Under the pieces are notes generated by a model. That model ran no database searches. It saw only the letters and a program-made list of their open reading frames with translations, and was not told the origin of the DNA. The position numbers were made by a program, and so were the translations under genes. 64,000 nucleotides of DNA from Coniella vitis (Eukaryota > Ascomycota > Sordariomycetes > Diaporthales > Schizoparmaceae): NCBI GenBank assembly GCA_011317545.1, contig WUJK01000012.1, positions 1,377,001 to 1,441,000 of the forward strand, written 5' to 3'. Shown in pieces: positions 23,692-35,631 of the stretch; within the stretch, counting starts at the first letter, position 1; each line of letters begins with the position of its first letter.

Positions 23692-25348
23692 GGTGGGCAG
23701 CACTCGGGCCTGTGACCGTCTGCTATTGTTGACAATGATCCGATCTGGGGTTTGCAGTAGCGGATCAAGCAATGTCCTAGTTGAACCAAGAGCAGAGAGG
23801 AGGCCGAAGCGGAGCTGGACAGAGCGCGAGCTGAAGCTGTCTGGTGTGGCTGGTGAGTGGATGAACGTGTGGTGGTCAAAAGCCGTGAGCTATAGACGGG
23901 ATGTGGTCGTCCAGCAGGAGCCTGAGGGTACGCTGAATTGCCGCTTGTAAGAGCGCTCACGGGAGATTGAGGGAAGGGTTTCTGTAGTCGAGAGCTTTTG
24001 TAGGACTTCCTGCTGCAGCGCTATGTTTCTGTGAATAGGTCAATGTGATGTGATGGAAGCAATCTGCCGTGGACCTAGAGACTGCAGACAGGACAAAGGG
24101 CAGGACTGCTACTAACAATGGGTGAGGTAAGGCTGCAGGCGCGCGAGCAGGACGAGAAGGGCGGCAGGTGACGATGTGGAGGGAATAAGGGTGGCTGCTG
24201 TGGTGGTGTTGACTGAAGTTGAAAAGACGAACCTGGATCGATGTCATTCCTGGGCCTTCCCAGATTGACATTGACATCTGCTCCAGCCCCTGTCGGGCGA
24301 AGAATCCCTTTGCGGTTGTGTGGCAGGGCTTCGGGCAGGGCGGGAGCGAGTCATCGACAAATGGCAGTGGCCCATTTACTCAGTCAGTCAGTCAAGCACT
24401 GGGCTGAGAACCTTGATGGCTCTTTTAAGGCGCATTGGGAACACTAGCGAGTGCTGTGTACGGTGTAGCGCAAGTAGTGCCTGGGCGGCTGGGCGGAATC
24501 TGTGGATGGAAAGGCACAAAGTGACACAGATGCCGCTGAAACCCGCTGAAGGCCACCAATCGTTCAGTTATATCTATACTCGCTCATACTATGGAGTCCA
24601 TCAGTGGCCAGCCAAAGATGGGGAAACTTGACTGCCGGGTGGATTTGTCTTAGTGCATGCATAACATTGGCGACTGAAGCCGTATCTAGCTAGGACAGGC
24701 TAGACAACGCATTAGGCCGCCTTGACCACTAGGCGATATGTGAGAGACGTTATGAGTCTGAAGGGAAAGCCACCCATGACTTGATTTATGAAGTCAATCT
24801 CTTTAACACTTGCACGGCTTGATTCAGCGCACGTTGTAAAGGGGACCCGAGTAGCTTTGTGGGTGCAGCTTGAACGGGAAATGGTATGTCCCTGTACGTC
24901 TTGCCAAATAGGCTTCATGAGACACTGCCAAACTGCCGCTGCAGCATGGGTACAGTAGCGCCAAAGGTGCCCACCCCCACACTGAACATGTACTATGTAC
25001 AGTAGTAACGCCTGCCCAAAATTTTCCCAACTTCAACTTGTCACGAACCACCAGCGCGTGCCCCCATCACACGCCCAGTCCAACCCAAGGACAGGCAATA
25101 AGCCAGCGAGCCTTTGTTCTCTGCTACTTCTATCGCTGTTCTGTTCGCTATAATTCTGTCGCATCAACTATCACCAGCCGTTTCAACACAAGGTCGCGCC
25201 CGCCCGCCTGCTCAGCTCGCAAGCTCAGTGTGATATCGCCATCCATCGCATTTTTTGCACCCTTGACCGACAACAAGCGTACTAGTATAAGAACCAAAGC
25301 ACGACTTGGCGCACGAGAAGGCCATCAAGGTTCCCACCGACGAGCACC
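23692..25348. promoter_or_regulatory. Divergent intergenic region ZRT3 / NUC1
   Basis: 1.66 kb between diverging start codons. It contains a four-unit TCAG/CAGT tandem run at about 24,380-24,396 and some CT-rich stretches close to the NUC1 start. No gene is recognised and no zinc-response element could be assigned with confidence. Confidence 0.4.
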
Positions 25349-26401
25349 ATGTCGAAAGCAACCCTTGCAATCATTGCGGCCGTGAGCGCTGGTACCGGCG
25401 CCGCAGTTACTGCAGCCGTGTTGCGATCCGACAAGAAAGAACCTCTCACCCAAACGACGGCAACGTCAATCACGACTACCACTACATCCACTGGTGCCGC
25501 CTCGCCTTCTGTGCCCGTGCCTGTACCCGCCTCGCAGGTCTTTGTCGCCCAACCCGCCCCAGTCCCTTCCGCAGCGGCGGTCCTCAATGCGCCCGTTAAC
25601 CCCGCCGGCCTGTTCGAATATGGCTTCCCCGGCCCTGTAGCCGACTTGGCCACCCGCTCCGCCCTTGTTTCCTCGTATGACCGGCGTTTACGCAACCCCC
25701 ACTGGGTCATTGAGCACATCACCCCCGCCTCGCTCGCCTCCCGCGACGCCGACCGCAAGCACAGTACCTTCATCGAAGATAACTCTGTCCCCGAAAAGTT
25801 CCGCGCCAAGCTCAAGGACTATTTTCGCTCCGGCTACGATCGCGGCCACCAGGTCCCCGCCGCCGACTGCAAATGGAGCCAAAAGGCCATGGACGAAACG
25901 TTTTACCTCTCCAACATGTGCCCCCAGGTTGGCGAGGGCTTTAACCGCGACTACTGGGCCCATTTCGAAGACTTTTGCCGCCGCCTGACAGATCGTTACC
26001 CGAGCGTGCGCATCGTCACGGGCCCGCTCTACCTGCCCAAGCGCGACCCGGCCGACGGCAAGTGGTACACAAAGTACGAGATGATTGGCAATCCGCCGAG
26101 CGTAGCTGTGCCCACGCACTTCTACAAGGTTATTTTTGCAGAGGATGGCCGCGCCGGCGGCAACGTTGCGCTGGGTGCTTTTGTCCTTCCCAACGCCGTC
26201 ATCCCCAACAACAAGCCTATTACCGACTTCGAGGTGCCCCTTGAGGCGGTCGAGCGCGCTAGTGGGCTCGAATTTGCTACAAAGTTGCCTGCTACGAGGA
26301 AGCGGAGGCTGTGTGCAGAACACAACTGCGCCTTGATCATCAAGGATTATGCGGATCGGCAAAAGGCTTTTGGCAAGGGACTGCCGCCACCACAAAAGTG
26401 A
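25349..26401 (+). CDS. NUC1: Mitochondrial DNA/RNA non-specific endonuclease (EndoG/Nuc1)
   Basis: Single-exon gene, 350 aa. The N-terminus MSKATLAIIAAVSAGTGAAV is a hydrophobic mitochondrial anchor or presequence, followed by a Thr/Pro/Ala linker. The nuclease domain (about residues 90-320) carries the signature RSGYDRGHQVPAADC, whose His is the general base, and the downstream Asn of NMCPQ that with it holds Mg2+. Further conserved blocks are FNRDYWAHFEDFCR and VRIVTGPLYLP. Length is normal for fungal Nuc1. Known role of the family: degradation of nucleic acid in mitochondria and, on release, DNA cleavage during cell death. The ATG follows an in-frame region with no earlier Met. Confidence 0.93.
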   Translation: MSKATLAIIAAVSAGTGAAVTAAVLRSDKKEPLTQTTATSITTTTTSTGAASPSVPVPVPASQVFVAQPAPVPSAAAVLNAPVNPAGLFEYGFPGPVADLATRSALVSSYDRRLRNPHWVIEHITPASLASRDADRKHSTFIEDNSVPEKFRAKLKDYFRSGYDRGHQVPAADCKWSQKAMDETFYLSNMCPQVGEGFNRDYWAHFEDFCRRLTDRYPSVRIVTGPLYLPKRDPADGKWYTKYEMIGNPPSVAVPTHFYKVIFAEDGRAGGNVALGAFVLPNAVIPNNKPITDFEVPLEAVERASGLEFATKLPATRKRRLCAEHNCALIIKDYADRQKAFGKGLPPPQK

Positions 26402-27838
26402 TGAGGACGGGGTAGGAAGGAAAGTGAAGATAATCATAAGAAATAGAGAGAGATTGTATATATACCATAACACGCATTGCAAGACAAGATGCAGATCAAC
26501 TAAGGGGTACCGTCAGCTCTAGACTCACTCTTGCCACCTACTGAAAGAATGAGCGCACTGCCTTGTCACATTATTCTTCCCAGAGCAGATAGTGCCACGT
26601 TGACATCCGCCAAGCAGGTACGAGCCTACTAAGGGACGCGAGACTTTGAGAAACGAGAGATGGTAATAGCGGTACAATACAGTACCTATATGTTTTGAGG
26701 GCGGAGACAAAGTGAGCCAGCCTTGATTGGGAAGATCGCCTGTTGCATGCACCAGCCAAGTCAGTACGAGCCGTGGTTCGATAGACTGTAACAGGACAAA
26801 GGCTCAATTGGGGGTTCGAAGAAGAATCGCCATCGATGTATCGATACCATCTTTTGTCACAATTAGCAAATGCAGTCTGCGTCAGCTGCTGTGTATGCTC
26901 TCAAAGCCGGTGAAAAGCTGAAAGGCACAGCAAGCACGACAGAACATCTCTATTTATTGCATCAGACTCAAATTCCGTATTTTGCTAATTTTGCCTCACA
27001 GTAGACTTCTCTGTTTTGCTTTCAGGACTTCCTTGCGCGCGATTGCCTATGCTCGCCTCTTCCCGCTGCCGCCGTTAAGGACGAGCTGCCAATGTCCATT
27101 AGTAGGCTCAATGCTTTGGGAGCCCAGCCATCAGTCGTCAAGTGCGAGTTTGGTGCAGAATAGGAAAATCGAGTCTTGATGCAGCCCGACGAAAGGCTCA
27201 TAGATTTCAAAACCTAATAAGAAGCCGCTATATGGGAACGCTTGATACCATGAGCGCAGCTGCGCAGGGTATGTATTGCGACATAGCAAGCTCAAATATC
27301 TCCCTGCCATGCACACCAAATCAACTCGGTAGACAACGCAATTTCCTTACAGTATCGGCCCCCGATAAGGGGCTTTTTGCTGTAGGTAGTCGCTTTACGA
27401 TCATCCTTTTAGAGGCAATTAATCGAAGGAGCTGTCGTTCACTCCAAAACTGTGAGGAATGGCCGCATCGATGTTGAAAACCCGGATTTAGAGACTGCAC
27501 TTCACCACCATACACCGCAGACTGTGTCCAGGTATGCGACTCTTTTTGATTTATTCTTGAATTTAATTTCGCTCTTCTCCTAGCTCACGTATGGATCCTC
27601 ATCCATCCGTAACAGCGGTACTGCCGGGACCAATGCTCGTTATTGGTACCTGATCTGTGCGATGTCGCTTCAGCAACGCTCGTCCGAGTGGTCTAGGAAA
27701 TCCGGACCTTAACTGATAAGGGGATAGTCTCGTCATGGGTTCAGTGCTGGCTTCAGAGCCATGCAGATAAGATGAAAGGGAGGAAAAGGGGGGGGGGGGG
27801 CGGCACCCATCATCCACTGAACATTTGTGAGCATCCTC
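26402..27838. other. Convergent intergenic region NUC1 / PFS2
   Basis: 1.4 kb with small random frames only. A run of 13 G sits at 27,788-27,800, about 40 bp past the PFS2 stop. No gene or RNA is recognised. Confidence 0.4.
27788..27800 (+). repeat. Poly-G run (13 G)
   Basis: Thirteen consecutive G on the + strand, i.e. a C run in the 3' flank of the PFS2 transcript. Simple-sequence slippage site. Confidence 0.9.
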
Positions 27839-29878
27839 CTAGTGTGCGCGCGTGTAGTGACCTTTCCGCTGCTCCATCTTCAGGCTCTCTTCCTGACTCG
27901 GCAACGGCGCTCGCCTCCGTGCCGCATTACCACCCGCATCGCCACCCGCAAGTGCCCCAAACTCCATGCCAGGTATTGGTATCGGTGGTGGGACAAATCC
28001 AGCAGGAAGTTGACCAGTCGGCGGAGGAGGAATAAGACCAGGAATAAGACCAGGGGGAAGGAGACCGGGAGGTGGAGGAGCAATGCCGTTGCCAGGAGGC
28101 GGAGGAATAGGTATACCAGCTCGCTGCATCATTTCCGCAATCTTGGCCATATCGGGTGGATTGCTTGGGTCGAAGCCAGGTAGAGGCGGAGGTGGGATTT
28201 GTCCGTTGAGACCAGGAGGGGGCATGGGGAATGGAAGATTTGGTGGTAATGGTGGGTTGCCAGAGGACAGACCAACGCCCGGAACCCCTCCTGACGCCGA
28301 AGTACTGCCTCCAAGTAATGGCAATCCTGGGATACCGGGGAAAGCGGAAGCTGACTTCATGGGCATCTTCTGATCTTCAAGACCGTCCATCTCGTCCTCG
28401 GCTTCTTGCGCCTCCTCCTCCTGTCTTTGTCTTCGGTTCTTGGAGCCAACAAAGGTATTGTTTGCCATAGCGGCAGCCTCGCCAATGTGATATTGGTCTT
28501 TTAGGTAATTTATATCTCCGGGCCTTGCGCGTGTCCAGAATCGTGTAAGCCGGTCATTGGATCCTGAGGCAAGGATATGACCAAGAGGGTGCCAGTCCAG
28601 AGACCAAATAGCCATATCATGTGCGAATGGCAACTTGTGAGCCGGGTATATCGTTTGGAGTGGAGCTGATTCGGGATCTGGACTATCATATACTGCCTTT
28701 GCGGCTGCTTGACCTTCAGGTGCATTAGGCTCATCAAGCAAGTAGTGAAACAAGGCGCCATCACCACCACCCGTGCTAAGCAGATTGGCGTGTACTGGGT
28801 GCCAAGTGAATGTAGTAACATCTTTTTCGTGTCCTCGGATGAGGCATATATCTCGCATCATTCGCAAATCGAAAATGCGTGCAGTGTTATCCCGGCCACC
28901 CGTAGCAAGACACATGCCGTTGACACGCTCAAACATGACCTTGGTGACCGTGTTTTTGTGTCCGTGCAATGTCGTGAGGCAGCGACCCGAGCGTGGGTCC
29001 CAAAGTTTTATCAAATGGTCTTTGGAGCCGGACGCGATAAGGCCCTTTGTCGGATGCCAGTCGCATGTTTTCGCGTCCCAGCCGTGGCCTGTCAAAGTCA
29101 TCTCTGCAACACCACCAGCGAAGTCGAAGACTTTCAACGTAGAGTCGTCAGAAGCCGTGACGAACTTGAGATCTGTGGGTGAGATTGCAAGGTCTCGAAT
29201 TGGGTCATGGTGACCACGGATACTTTCTACATTGTTGAAGTTTGGTTGCCAGTACTTGATGATGCCGTCATGATCCGCAGAAATCAGCCAGTCGTCTGAA
29301 TGGGAATACTCAAGCGCCCTGATGGCAGAGTCATGTGCCTGCATGATTGTCTCGAAATTGAAGGCAGTGCCATTCCATAGTGTGAATTCGCCACTACTAG
29401 AAGCTGTTAAGAGGCGGCGTCCCTCAGGCGTCCACCGAACCACATTGACGGGGTGTTTGACTTTGTTCAGTGACTGGTGAACCCAACGCCCAGGTATAGA
29501 GTCCCCAGCGCTGGTAGTTCTTGCGGCAGGTGGGACCATCTGTCGATTAACTTAGCGAAGTCAATTCGCATTGGGATTATTGACAGGCTGGTGCGGCTTA
29601 CATCGATGAGGTAACTTGGACTAGGCCGTTCCCACTCGCCCGCATAGGAGCCTCTGTACTTTGGTCTTCGGTGGCGCATCCAGTGTGTGATGGTCGCGCC
29701 GTAGTCGGTGACGGGGCCTGTGATTTTGAAGTCAGCCTTCGCTCAAGCCTCCAGGGCCATTGCACTTACGCCTGCCCTTAGCCTTGATGAAGCCATCATA
29801 TCCTCCGTCTTCGCCGCCTCCTCCACCACCGCCTCCTCGACCACCCTTGTCGAAATCCCGCCGAGGGATATAGGACAT
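27839..29878 (-). CDS. PFS2: Polyadenylation factor subunit 2 (WD40, cleavage/polyadenylation complex)
   Basis: 641 aa from three exons (29,878-29,770; 29,717-29,602; 29,539-27,839), all phases closing. The N-terminus MSYIPRRDFDKGGRGG is Gly-rich. It is followed by the family block DYGATITHWMRHRRPKY and then seven WD40 repeats from about residue 95 to 390 (e.g. RWTPEGRRLLTASSSGEFTLW, GHKNTVTKVMF). The C-terminal 200 residues are unusually rich in Pro/Gly, with repeated PPPPG and LPPG blocks. Pfs2 (WDR33 in animals) scaffolds the cleavage and polyadenylation factor in the nucleus and helps recognise the poly(A) signal. The Pro-rich tail resembles that of WDR33 more than that of yeast Pfs2, which is shorter. 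Confidence 0.92.
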
Positions 29879-31222
29879 GCTCAGTATGAGAAGTTCATAG
29901 ATTGGTAAGACTTGGCCGTAATGAGATTGCAGTGGAATAGATGAAGTTCAAACAGACATGGACCAAATGGCGTTAGGCAGTGTGAATGAGATTAGGTGTT
30001 GATGCCGATTGAGCAGGAAGCTGATGCGCGTGTCGTTGCAGCGACTTGAGTACGCAGGAGAAAGTACTGAGGCTAGCCCCACCTCAAGAGCATGCACCCA
30101 ATGAGGACTCGGTATCGGCCAACCCTCGGCCCGCTTGCGCCAAGTACCCATGTACCTAGCAGTGGCTTCTGTTGTACATCATCATACAGTACTATATAGT
30201 ATAAGCTGCACGATTTCTACCTACATAGCACAGGCAGCTTTGAAGTCGGCAGGAGGAACCGTACATCATCTTATCTATCTTTTGAGCTGCGTGCCTTAGC
30301 TGACGTTTCTGATTTGTGCCTTGGCCCAACAACTCCTTATGTGTTCATTCCAGCGCACTCTCAAAGGGAGCAGTGACCCAAGTACTTGTCTACATACCTA
30401 GGTAGCTAGGTATCGATACCTACCTGCCCTGCCCTGCCAAATCCCTCAAATAAACCGTACACAACGCAATCAAACGTCCAGCCGTGAACCTGTTACTCGT
30501 ACTTTGTGGTGGCACCAACTTACTAAGCCCCCAAAGAACGTTGAAATATCACAGCATTTTGCATGTCTACAGCCTTCCAATTCCTACAGTTGTGGACCTC
30601 GCCAGGCTCGCGCAGGCCTGAGACACACAGATCAGAGTTTCCAAGCCTTGTAGCGGTATCCAAGTGCCCCAACTAGCATGGATCTAGACCACCCATCACC
30701 ACATGCCGCTCGCGTTGGCCTCGCATCCCGGTCCATTCCGCTCTCACACATATAACCAGGCGCGGCCAAGATATGGTTGAACCACCCGCCAGATTCCTCC
30801 TTCTTTTGCCCTTGAGCTCTTTGGCCCCTTTCATCTCAGCACAAACTCGCCGTCTGGCCTTGGCCTTTTGTCTTGTGCATCGGGTGGATATAGATCAAGG
30901 GACTGGCCCCGCAGAATCCAGAACAAGCGAGAGAGCCTAACTGCTGGTTATTTTCCCGACAAAAGTTCAGACGCGTACCTTGAGCGTTGACATTGCGTCA
31001 GTCAAACGTCCCTTGGGCCTCTGCATTCTTAGCATTGCCAGCTGCATCTTGGCCACGCCAATCCACCGACTGACAGGCACCCGGTTGCGAGAGCCAATTT
31101 GGTGTATCGATCCTTCTTTGCATCCGACAAGCTGCACGATTTGGAGCAACCCCTTTTAAAGCTGGTTGACAGGCTTAGAAGGGCCAATTGAAGGGCTCTC
31201 CTTGCCCAACAGTCCAGCAGAC
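29879..31222. promoter_or_regulatory. Divergent intergenic region PFS2 / MBOAT acyltransferase
   Basis: 1.34 kb between diverging starts. It contains several CCTAGGTA/TACCTAGG-type palindromic short motifs (about 30,400-30,425) and a CCCTG tandem (about 30,428). No gene is recognised. Confidence 0.4.
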
Positions 31223-33023
31223 ATGGACCGAGCAATCTCATCAACGGGCACAGAAACCACGGCCAGTAGCATTTTGAGGCACCGTCCGTCCAATCCTCAG
31301 CCGCAGCTCCACCAGGACAAAGCAACCTTTCAAGGCAGTGGACAGAAGGACAGCAGCATTCCGTCCCGCGGCGAATCGCTCAAGCCGGCTTTCAGCAAAA
31401 AATACCGTCACGTAGCCGCGCTTCACTATGCTTCGCGTCCATCTACACTGAGCCACGACGCTGCCGCCACGCCCAGTTTCCTCGGGTTCAGAAACCTCGG
31501 CCTCATTGTGCTCATTGCTGGCAATCTCCGTCTTTTGATCGAAAACATTCAAAAATATGGCGTACTCATCTGTGTGCGGTGTCATGATTTCAGGAAGCAA
31601 GACCTTCAAGTTGGACTTATACTGTACACTCTGGTGCCGTGTTGTCTCTTGATCGCTTATCTAATTGAGCTTTTTGCTGGCTTCGAGGCTCGAACACAGC
31701 GGCTGCGTCTGCATAACAAGCGGCTCGGTACCGAAGCCAATGATGAGAAGGATGACCAAGACGGCGATGCTCAGCCCGAGGACGGTACAACCTCACCCGG
31801 CGAGGACGAACAGGCCCGCTTTCGCATGACGTGGTACATCATTGCGGGACTACATGCTTGTAACATCTCACTTGGACTAGTCATCACGTCGTGGGCTGTG
31901 TATTACTATGTCAATCATCCACTCATTGGCACTATGGTCGAGATGCACGCCATTATTGTTTGGCTCAAGACGGCTAGCTACGCCCTCACCAACCGAGATC
32001 TAAGGCACGCCCACTTACACCCGCAAACTGGTGAACAGGAAACCATACCAGAGCTGTACCAAGCATGTCCATACCCGGAGAATGTGACCTTTGGGAACCT
32101 GTGTTACTTTTGGTGGGCGCCTACGCTCATTTACCAGCCAGTATACCCTAGAACGGAAAAGATCCGCTGGTTGTTTGTCGCCAAAAGACTACTCGAGGTT
32201 GTCGGGTTGTGTGTGGTCATGTGGCTGCTCAGCGCCCAATATGCGGCTCCGACTTTGCAAAATTCGCTTCGCGCATGGCAAGAATGGGATGTCGCGGCCA
32301 TGGTGGAGCGAGTGCTGAAGCTGTCCACCATCTCTTTGGTCATTTGGCTAGCTGGCTTCTTTGCGCTCTTCCAGTCTTTCCTGAACGCATTAGCTGAGCT
32401 GACGAGGTTCGCAGACCGGTCATTCTATGATGACTGTAAGTCTCGCCCTGTGGCCTGGAGTTGACGTCGAGAACTATAAGGCTACCTGTTCATGATAGGC
32501 TAATTGAGCTTTTGAATAGGGTGGAATAGCGACAGCCTCGGGACGTACTGGCGCACATGGAACAAGCCTGTCTCGAACTACTTCCAACGCCATGTCTTTT
32601 CTCCGCTCATGGGACGCGGCTACTCATTTCACTTTTCTGCCTTTGTTGTGTTTTCTCTCTCAGCATTGCTGCACGAGTTGGCAGTTGGCATTCCTACTCA
32701 TAATGTGATCGGTAAGCATGGACTATCCGCAATATGCCACTGCGCTTCCACTCTTGCTCCCCGGCATTTCAGCTAACCTTCGTAATCCAGGCGTTGCTTT
32801 CATTGGCATGCTCATCCAATTGCCTTTGATAGTATTCACTAAACGATTCGAAAAGGCTGACTCGCCTACCAAGAAAATGATTGGCAACTGCATCTTCTGG
32901 GTCACCTTCACGACCTTTGGCCAGCCATTTGCTGCCTTGTGCTACTTTTATGCATGGCAAATCAAGTTTGGCAGTATTAGCGAAAAGTGGAATGCCTCGC
33001 AGGCAAAGATTCCTGGTGTTTGA
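31223..33023 (+). CDS. MBOAT acyltransferase, DGAT1/ARE type (diacylglycerol or sterol O-acyltransferase)
   Basis: 545 aa from three exons (31,223-32,435; 32,520-32,711; 32,791-33,023). The N-terminal 70 residues are hydrophilic. Then come HYASRPSTLSHDAAATPSFL, FRNLGLIVLIAGNLRLLIEN and several membrane segments. The exon 1/2 junction makes the family motif SFYDDWWNSDSLGTYWRTWN. The active-site His lies in ALLHELAVGIPTHNVIG, followed by two more helices. An acidic loop (about residues 180-205) lies on the inferred cytosolic side. These enzymes sit in the ER and esterify diacylglycerol or sterols with acyl-CoA to make lipid-droplet neutral lipids. The LSHD...FRNLG block points to DGAT1 rather than ARE; substrate cannot be decided from sequence alone. 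Confidence 0.85.
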
Positions 33024-33431
33024 ATGCTATACTTCGCGTGTAGGAAAGACGGAAAAGTGCAACAAATGATGTTGGAGGTTGTTGTTGTTGAGGTCGTTTT
33101 TAACGGTGAGCTGACCCATTTACACAAACGCAAAAAAGGTTGGACAAAAGATAGAATTTGGGCAACATCCAGGTTGCAAACAATCTGCTGAGATATACAC
33201 ATATATAGCCAGACATATGATGCTAAAGGTCCTTGGTCCAACACTACTACAGGTAGCTAGTTCTTGCAGAATTCTTGCAATCCGTTAAGCAAGGAGTATC
33301 TGGAGATGGCACTTTTGGAATATATGTGCACTGAAGACCAGGTTGCCCAAAGCAATCTAATGCAGCTCCTCTCATCTTCGTCTTCAGGCATACATACCCC
33401 AAGCGATGCGAACTCGATATACAACTAGCTT
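33024..33431. other. Convergent 3' flanks
   Basis: 408 bp between the stops of the MBOAT gene and STE14. Nothing recognisable beyond 3' untranslated sequence. Confidence 0.4.
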
Positions 33432-34723
33432 TCAGGGCACGAAGGGAATCTTGGTTCCGACCTGACGTCTGTACTCTTCATACCGTTGCCCAAAGAACTT
33501 GACCAAGAACCCCTCCTCGACCTTGATGCGCGAGGAAAAGAACTTCCACAGCACAGCCGCATACGCAGCCAGACAAACAATGTTGCCCATGACCAACTGC
33601 GTGCCGAGCCCCCACCAAAAGAAGCCAAAGTAACTCGGGTGTCGCAGGCTGCCGTAGATTCCCGATGTCACCAGGACGTGCTCGCGCTTTTGCGTGTGCT
33701 GCACAATGTGGTTGAAGCTGGGGCCGGCTTGAATCATGGCTACAGAGCGGACGACTTGGCCCACGACCATGCAGACAATACCGGCGAGCAGACCGACGGT
33801 CGCCAGGGGGTAAGGCGCCCAGTGACGGTTGGGGAACAGCACGTTGGTGAGCAGGCATTCGATTGACGCAGCCGTATGTGCAATGGCGTACGCAGGCCCG
33901 TTGGCGGTCAGCAAGAAGGACGACACGTCTGCCTCGCGCGTGTTGTATGCGGCCGTTGTCCAGAACTCGAGAAAGTGGAAGGTGGCGAGCGCCGTCAGGA
34001 AGAGTGGCAGGCGCCAGAGCGGGCTGTCGGTAGAGAGGAGCACAGCAATGGTACTGACTGCACCAATGGCGAGCGCCATTCCGAGGCAAAAGGCGCGCAG
34101 GGCGATGCCGGCCAGGGATTTGGGCTGCCCCGGGAGGTACGGCCTGTCTGGACTGTAGGCGTCGAACCGTGAATCGTCAAAGTGGCTAAAAACGATGGAA
34201 TGGTCAGTTGAGGGCTGATTAAGAAAGGCTATAGAATCAAAGGGGAGCGCGAGCTTTTGTTTGTTATGTTAATGAACAAGACAGACATGGAATTGGTAGC
34301 TTGAAACAAATTGGAGAGTTGAGGAGAAAGACCATCCCAATATCTGAGGCTTCTCTCACCAGTGGACGAGGCGCAAGACGAGAGTTTCAGGTTCTCATCG
34401 TGGACATCAGACAATGTGCCGCAGAATCGTGCAGATGATTAGGTAGAGTAGTACAGAGAAAAGAAGTGAAAGGTTATCATTCGTGTACTGAAACTGCGCA
34501 CAACGTAGAAAGAATGCCAGAATAATAGAAATATGCAATGGAATAATGCAGTTGTCTGAGCTATTCCCATATCCTCATTGGCATATCGCCACCATAATGT
34601 TATTGAGCACATCCTCAGTCTCGAGGAGAGCGCACATATCTGACTGCCTGCACAAGAGAAACATGAAACAGCAGTCACTTACCTCTGAGGCCCTCGACTC
34701 CCCGTAGCATAAGCGTCTTCCAT
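33432..34723 (-). CDS. STE14: Protein-S-isoprenylcysteine O-methyltransferase
   Basis: The main exon (34,185-33,432) carries a multi-spanning membrane protein with the ICMT signatures: FHFLEFWTTAAYNTREA near the N-terminal third, then VGQVVRSVAMIQAGPSFNHI and SGIYGSLRHPSYFGFFWWGL, and a C-terminal EEGFLVKFFGQRYEEYRRQV. Ste14 methylates the prenylated C-terminal Cys of CAAX proteins (Ras, a-factor-like pheromones) in the ER membrane. The 5' end is less sure: a 41-nt exon at 34,723-34,683 (MEDAYATGSRGPQ) has an ATG, a GTAAGT donor and the right phase, giving 264 aa, but it implies a 497-nt intron, long for this genome. Translation could also start at an internal ATG at 34,079. Confidence 0.88.
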
Positions 34724-35631
34724 GGTGTTCAGGGCGGTGCTCGACTTGGTGGTGCGGCCGAGTCGTTATAGAGACGGTTACGTTAAGGAAACCTGAGAGT
34801 GTTGAGGCGATGTTCTTGGGCGACTTGACCTCGAGGGCTTTTACAGAATGGAAACGATACAAAAGCAGACTCCCAAGCCCTAATTGATACGGTGATAGGC
34901 CAGCTAAAGGAATGGACAGCTGGGTCGGTCTTTGAACTTTCCGGTGGGAGAGTCGACAATGCGCCAAAGATGAAAAGAGAGTACAATAGTGAGCACTTGC
35001 GATTATTGTCTCGAGTACTTTTGCTTTAGCCAATGGAGTAACAGTGGAGCCGGAATCGTGTACCGGGAGAACATCAAAGAGAGCAGAGCCAAACGCCAAC
35101 AGGGGTGGGCCGCTATGTCAGAGCTTTTTTAGGGGTTCTACATAGTTCATAGTATGGTCCTTGGACCCCAGGCCCCTAACAGCTTGCACCAATCTTCTCT
35201 GTCATGCTCTCGTGGCACTGCCGTCTCGGGCTTGTTGGTTGGCTGTGAGCGCTGTGAGGCAGTGTGCAAGTGGGGCTTCCCGCCTTCCGACCGACATTTG
35301 GACATCAAAGCAACAGCGACTTGGCGAACACCTGCGTCTTCCAACGACAAAACACACATAGCAAACTGCCATACCGGATACAAGTGCTTGCGAGTGGAGC
35401 TGCTGACTTGGGTCCCTAGGAAGCGAAGTGGACGATTGACTGACCGAGTATATAAAGTCTTGACTGGACAGGCTGGCCTGATTCAGCCCCTTAACCACTA
35501 TATATAAATTCTAATACTCTACTCTGTCCAAAATTTTGTCGGTTCTTGTAATCTCGACACCTTAACTCCCATCTTCCACTGCCACCTTTTAACAGCATAG
35601 CCTCAGACGAAGAAGGAAATACTCGGCCGCA
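34186..35631. promoter_or_regulatory. Divergent region STE14 / hexapeptide acetyltransferase
   Basis: Includes the inferred long first intron and 5' exon of STE14. The remainder has frames on the minus strand (e.g. 34,575-35,099) without any domain. A TATATAAAT-like element at 35,498-35,507 lies about 125 bp upstream of the acetyltransferase ATG and could be a TATA region. Confidence 0.35.

Noticed and set aside
25688..26482. 264-codon minus-strand frame
   Set aside because: Antisense to NUC1, whose catalytic motifs are intact on the plus strand.
31223..34723. Lipid-metabolism cluster (MBOAT acyltransferase, STE14)
   Set aside because: The enzymes act in unrelated pathways and neighbours are housekeeping genes; no shared regulation is visible.
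34575..35099. 174-codon minus-strand frame upstream of STE14
   Set aside because: No similarity to any family; probably STE14 5' region.
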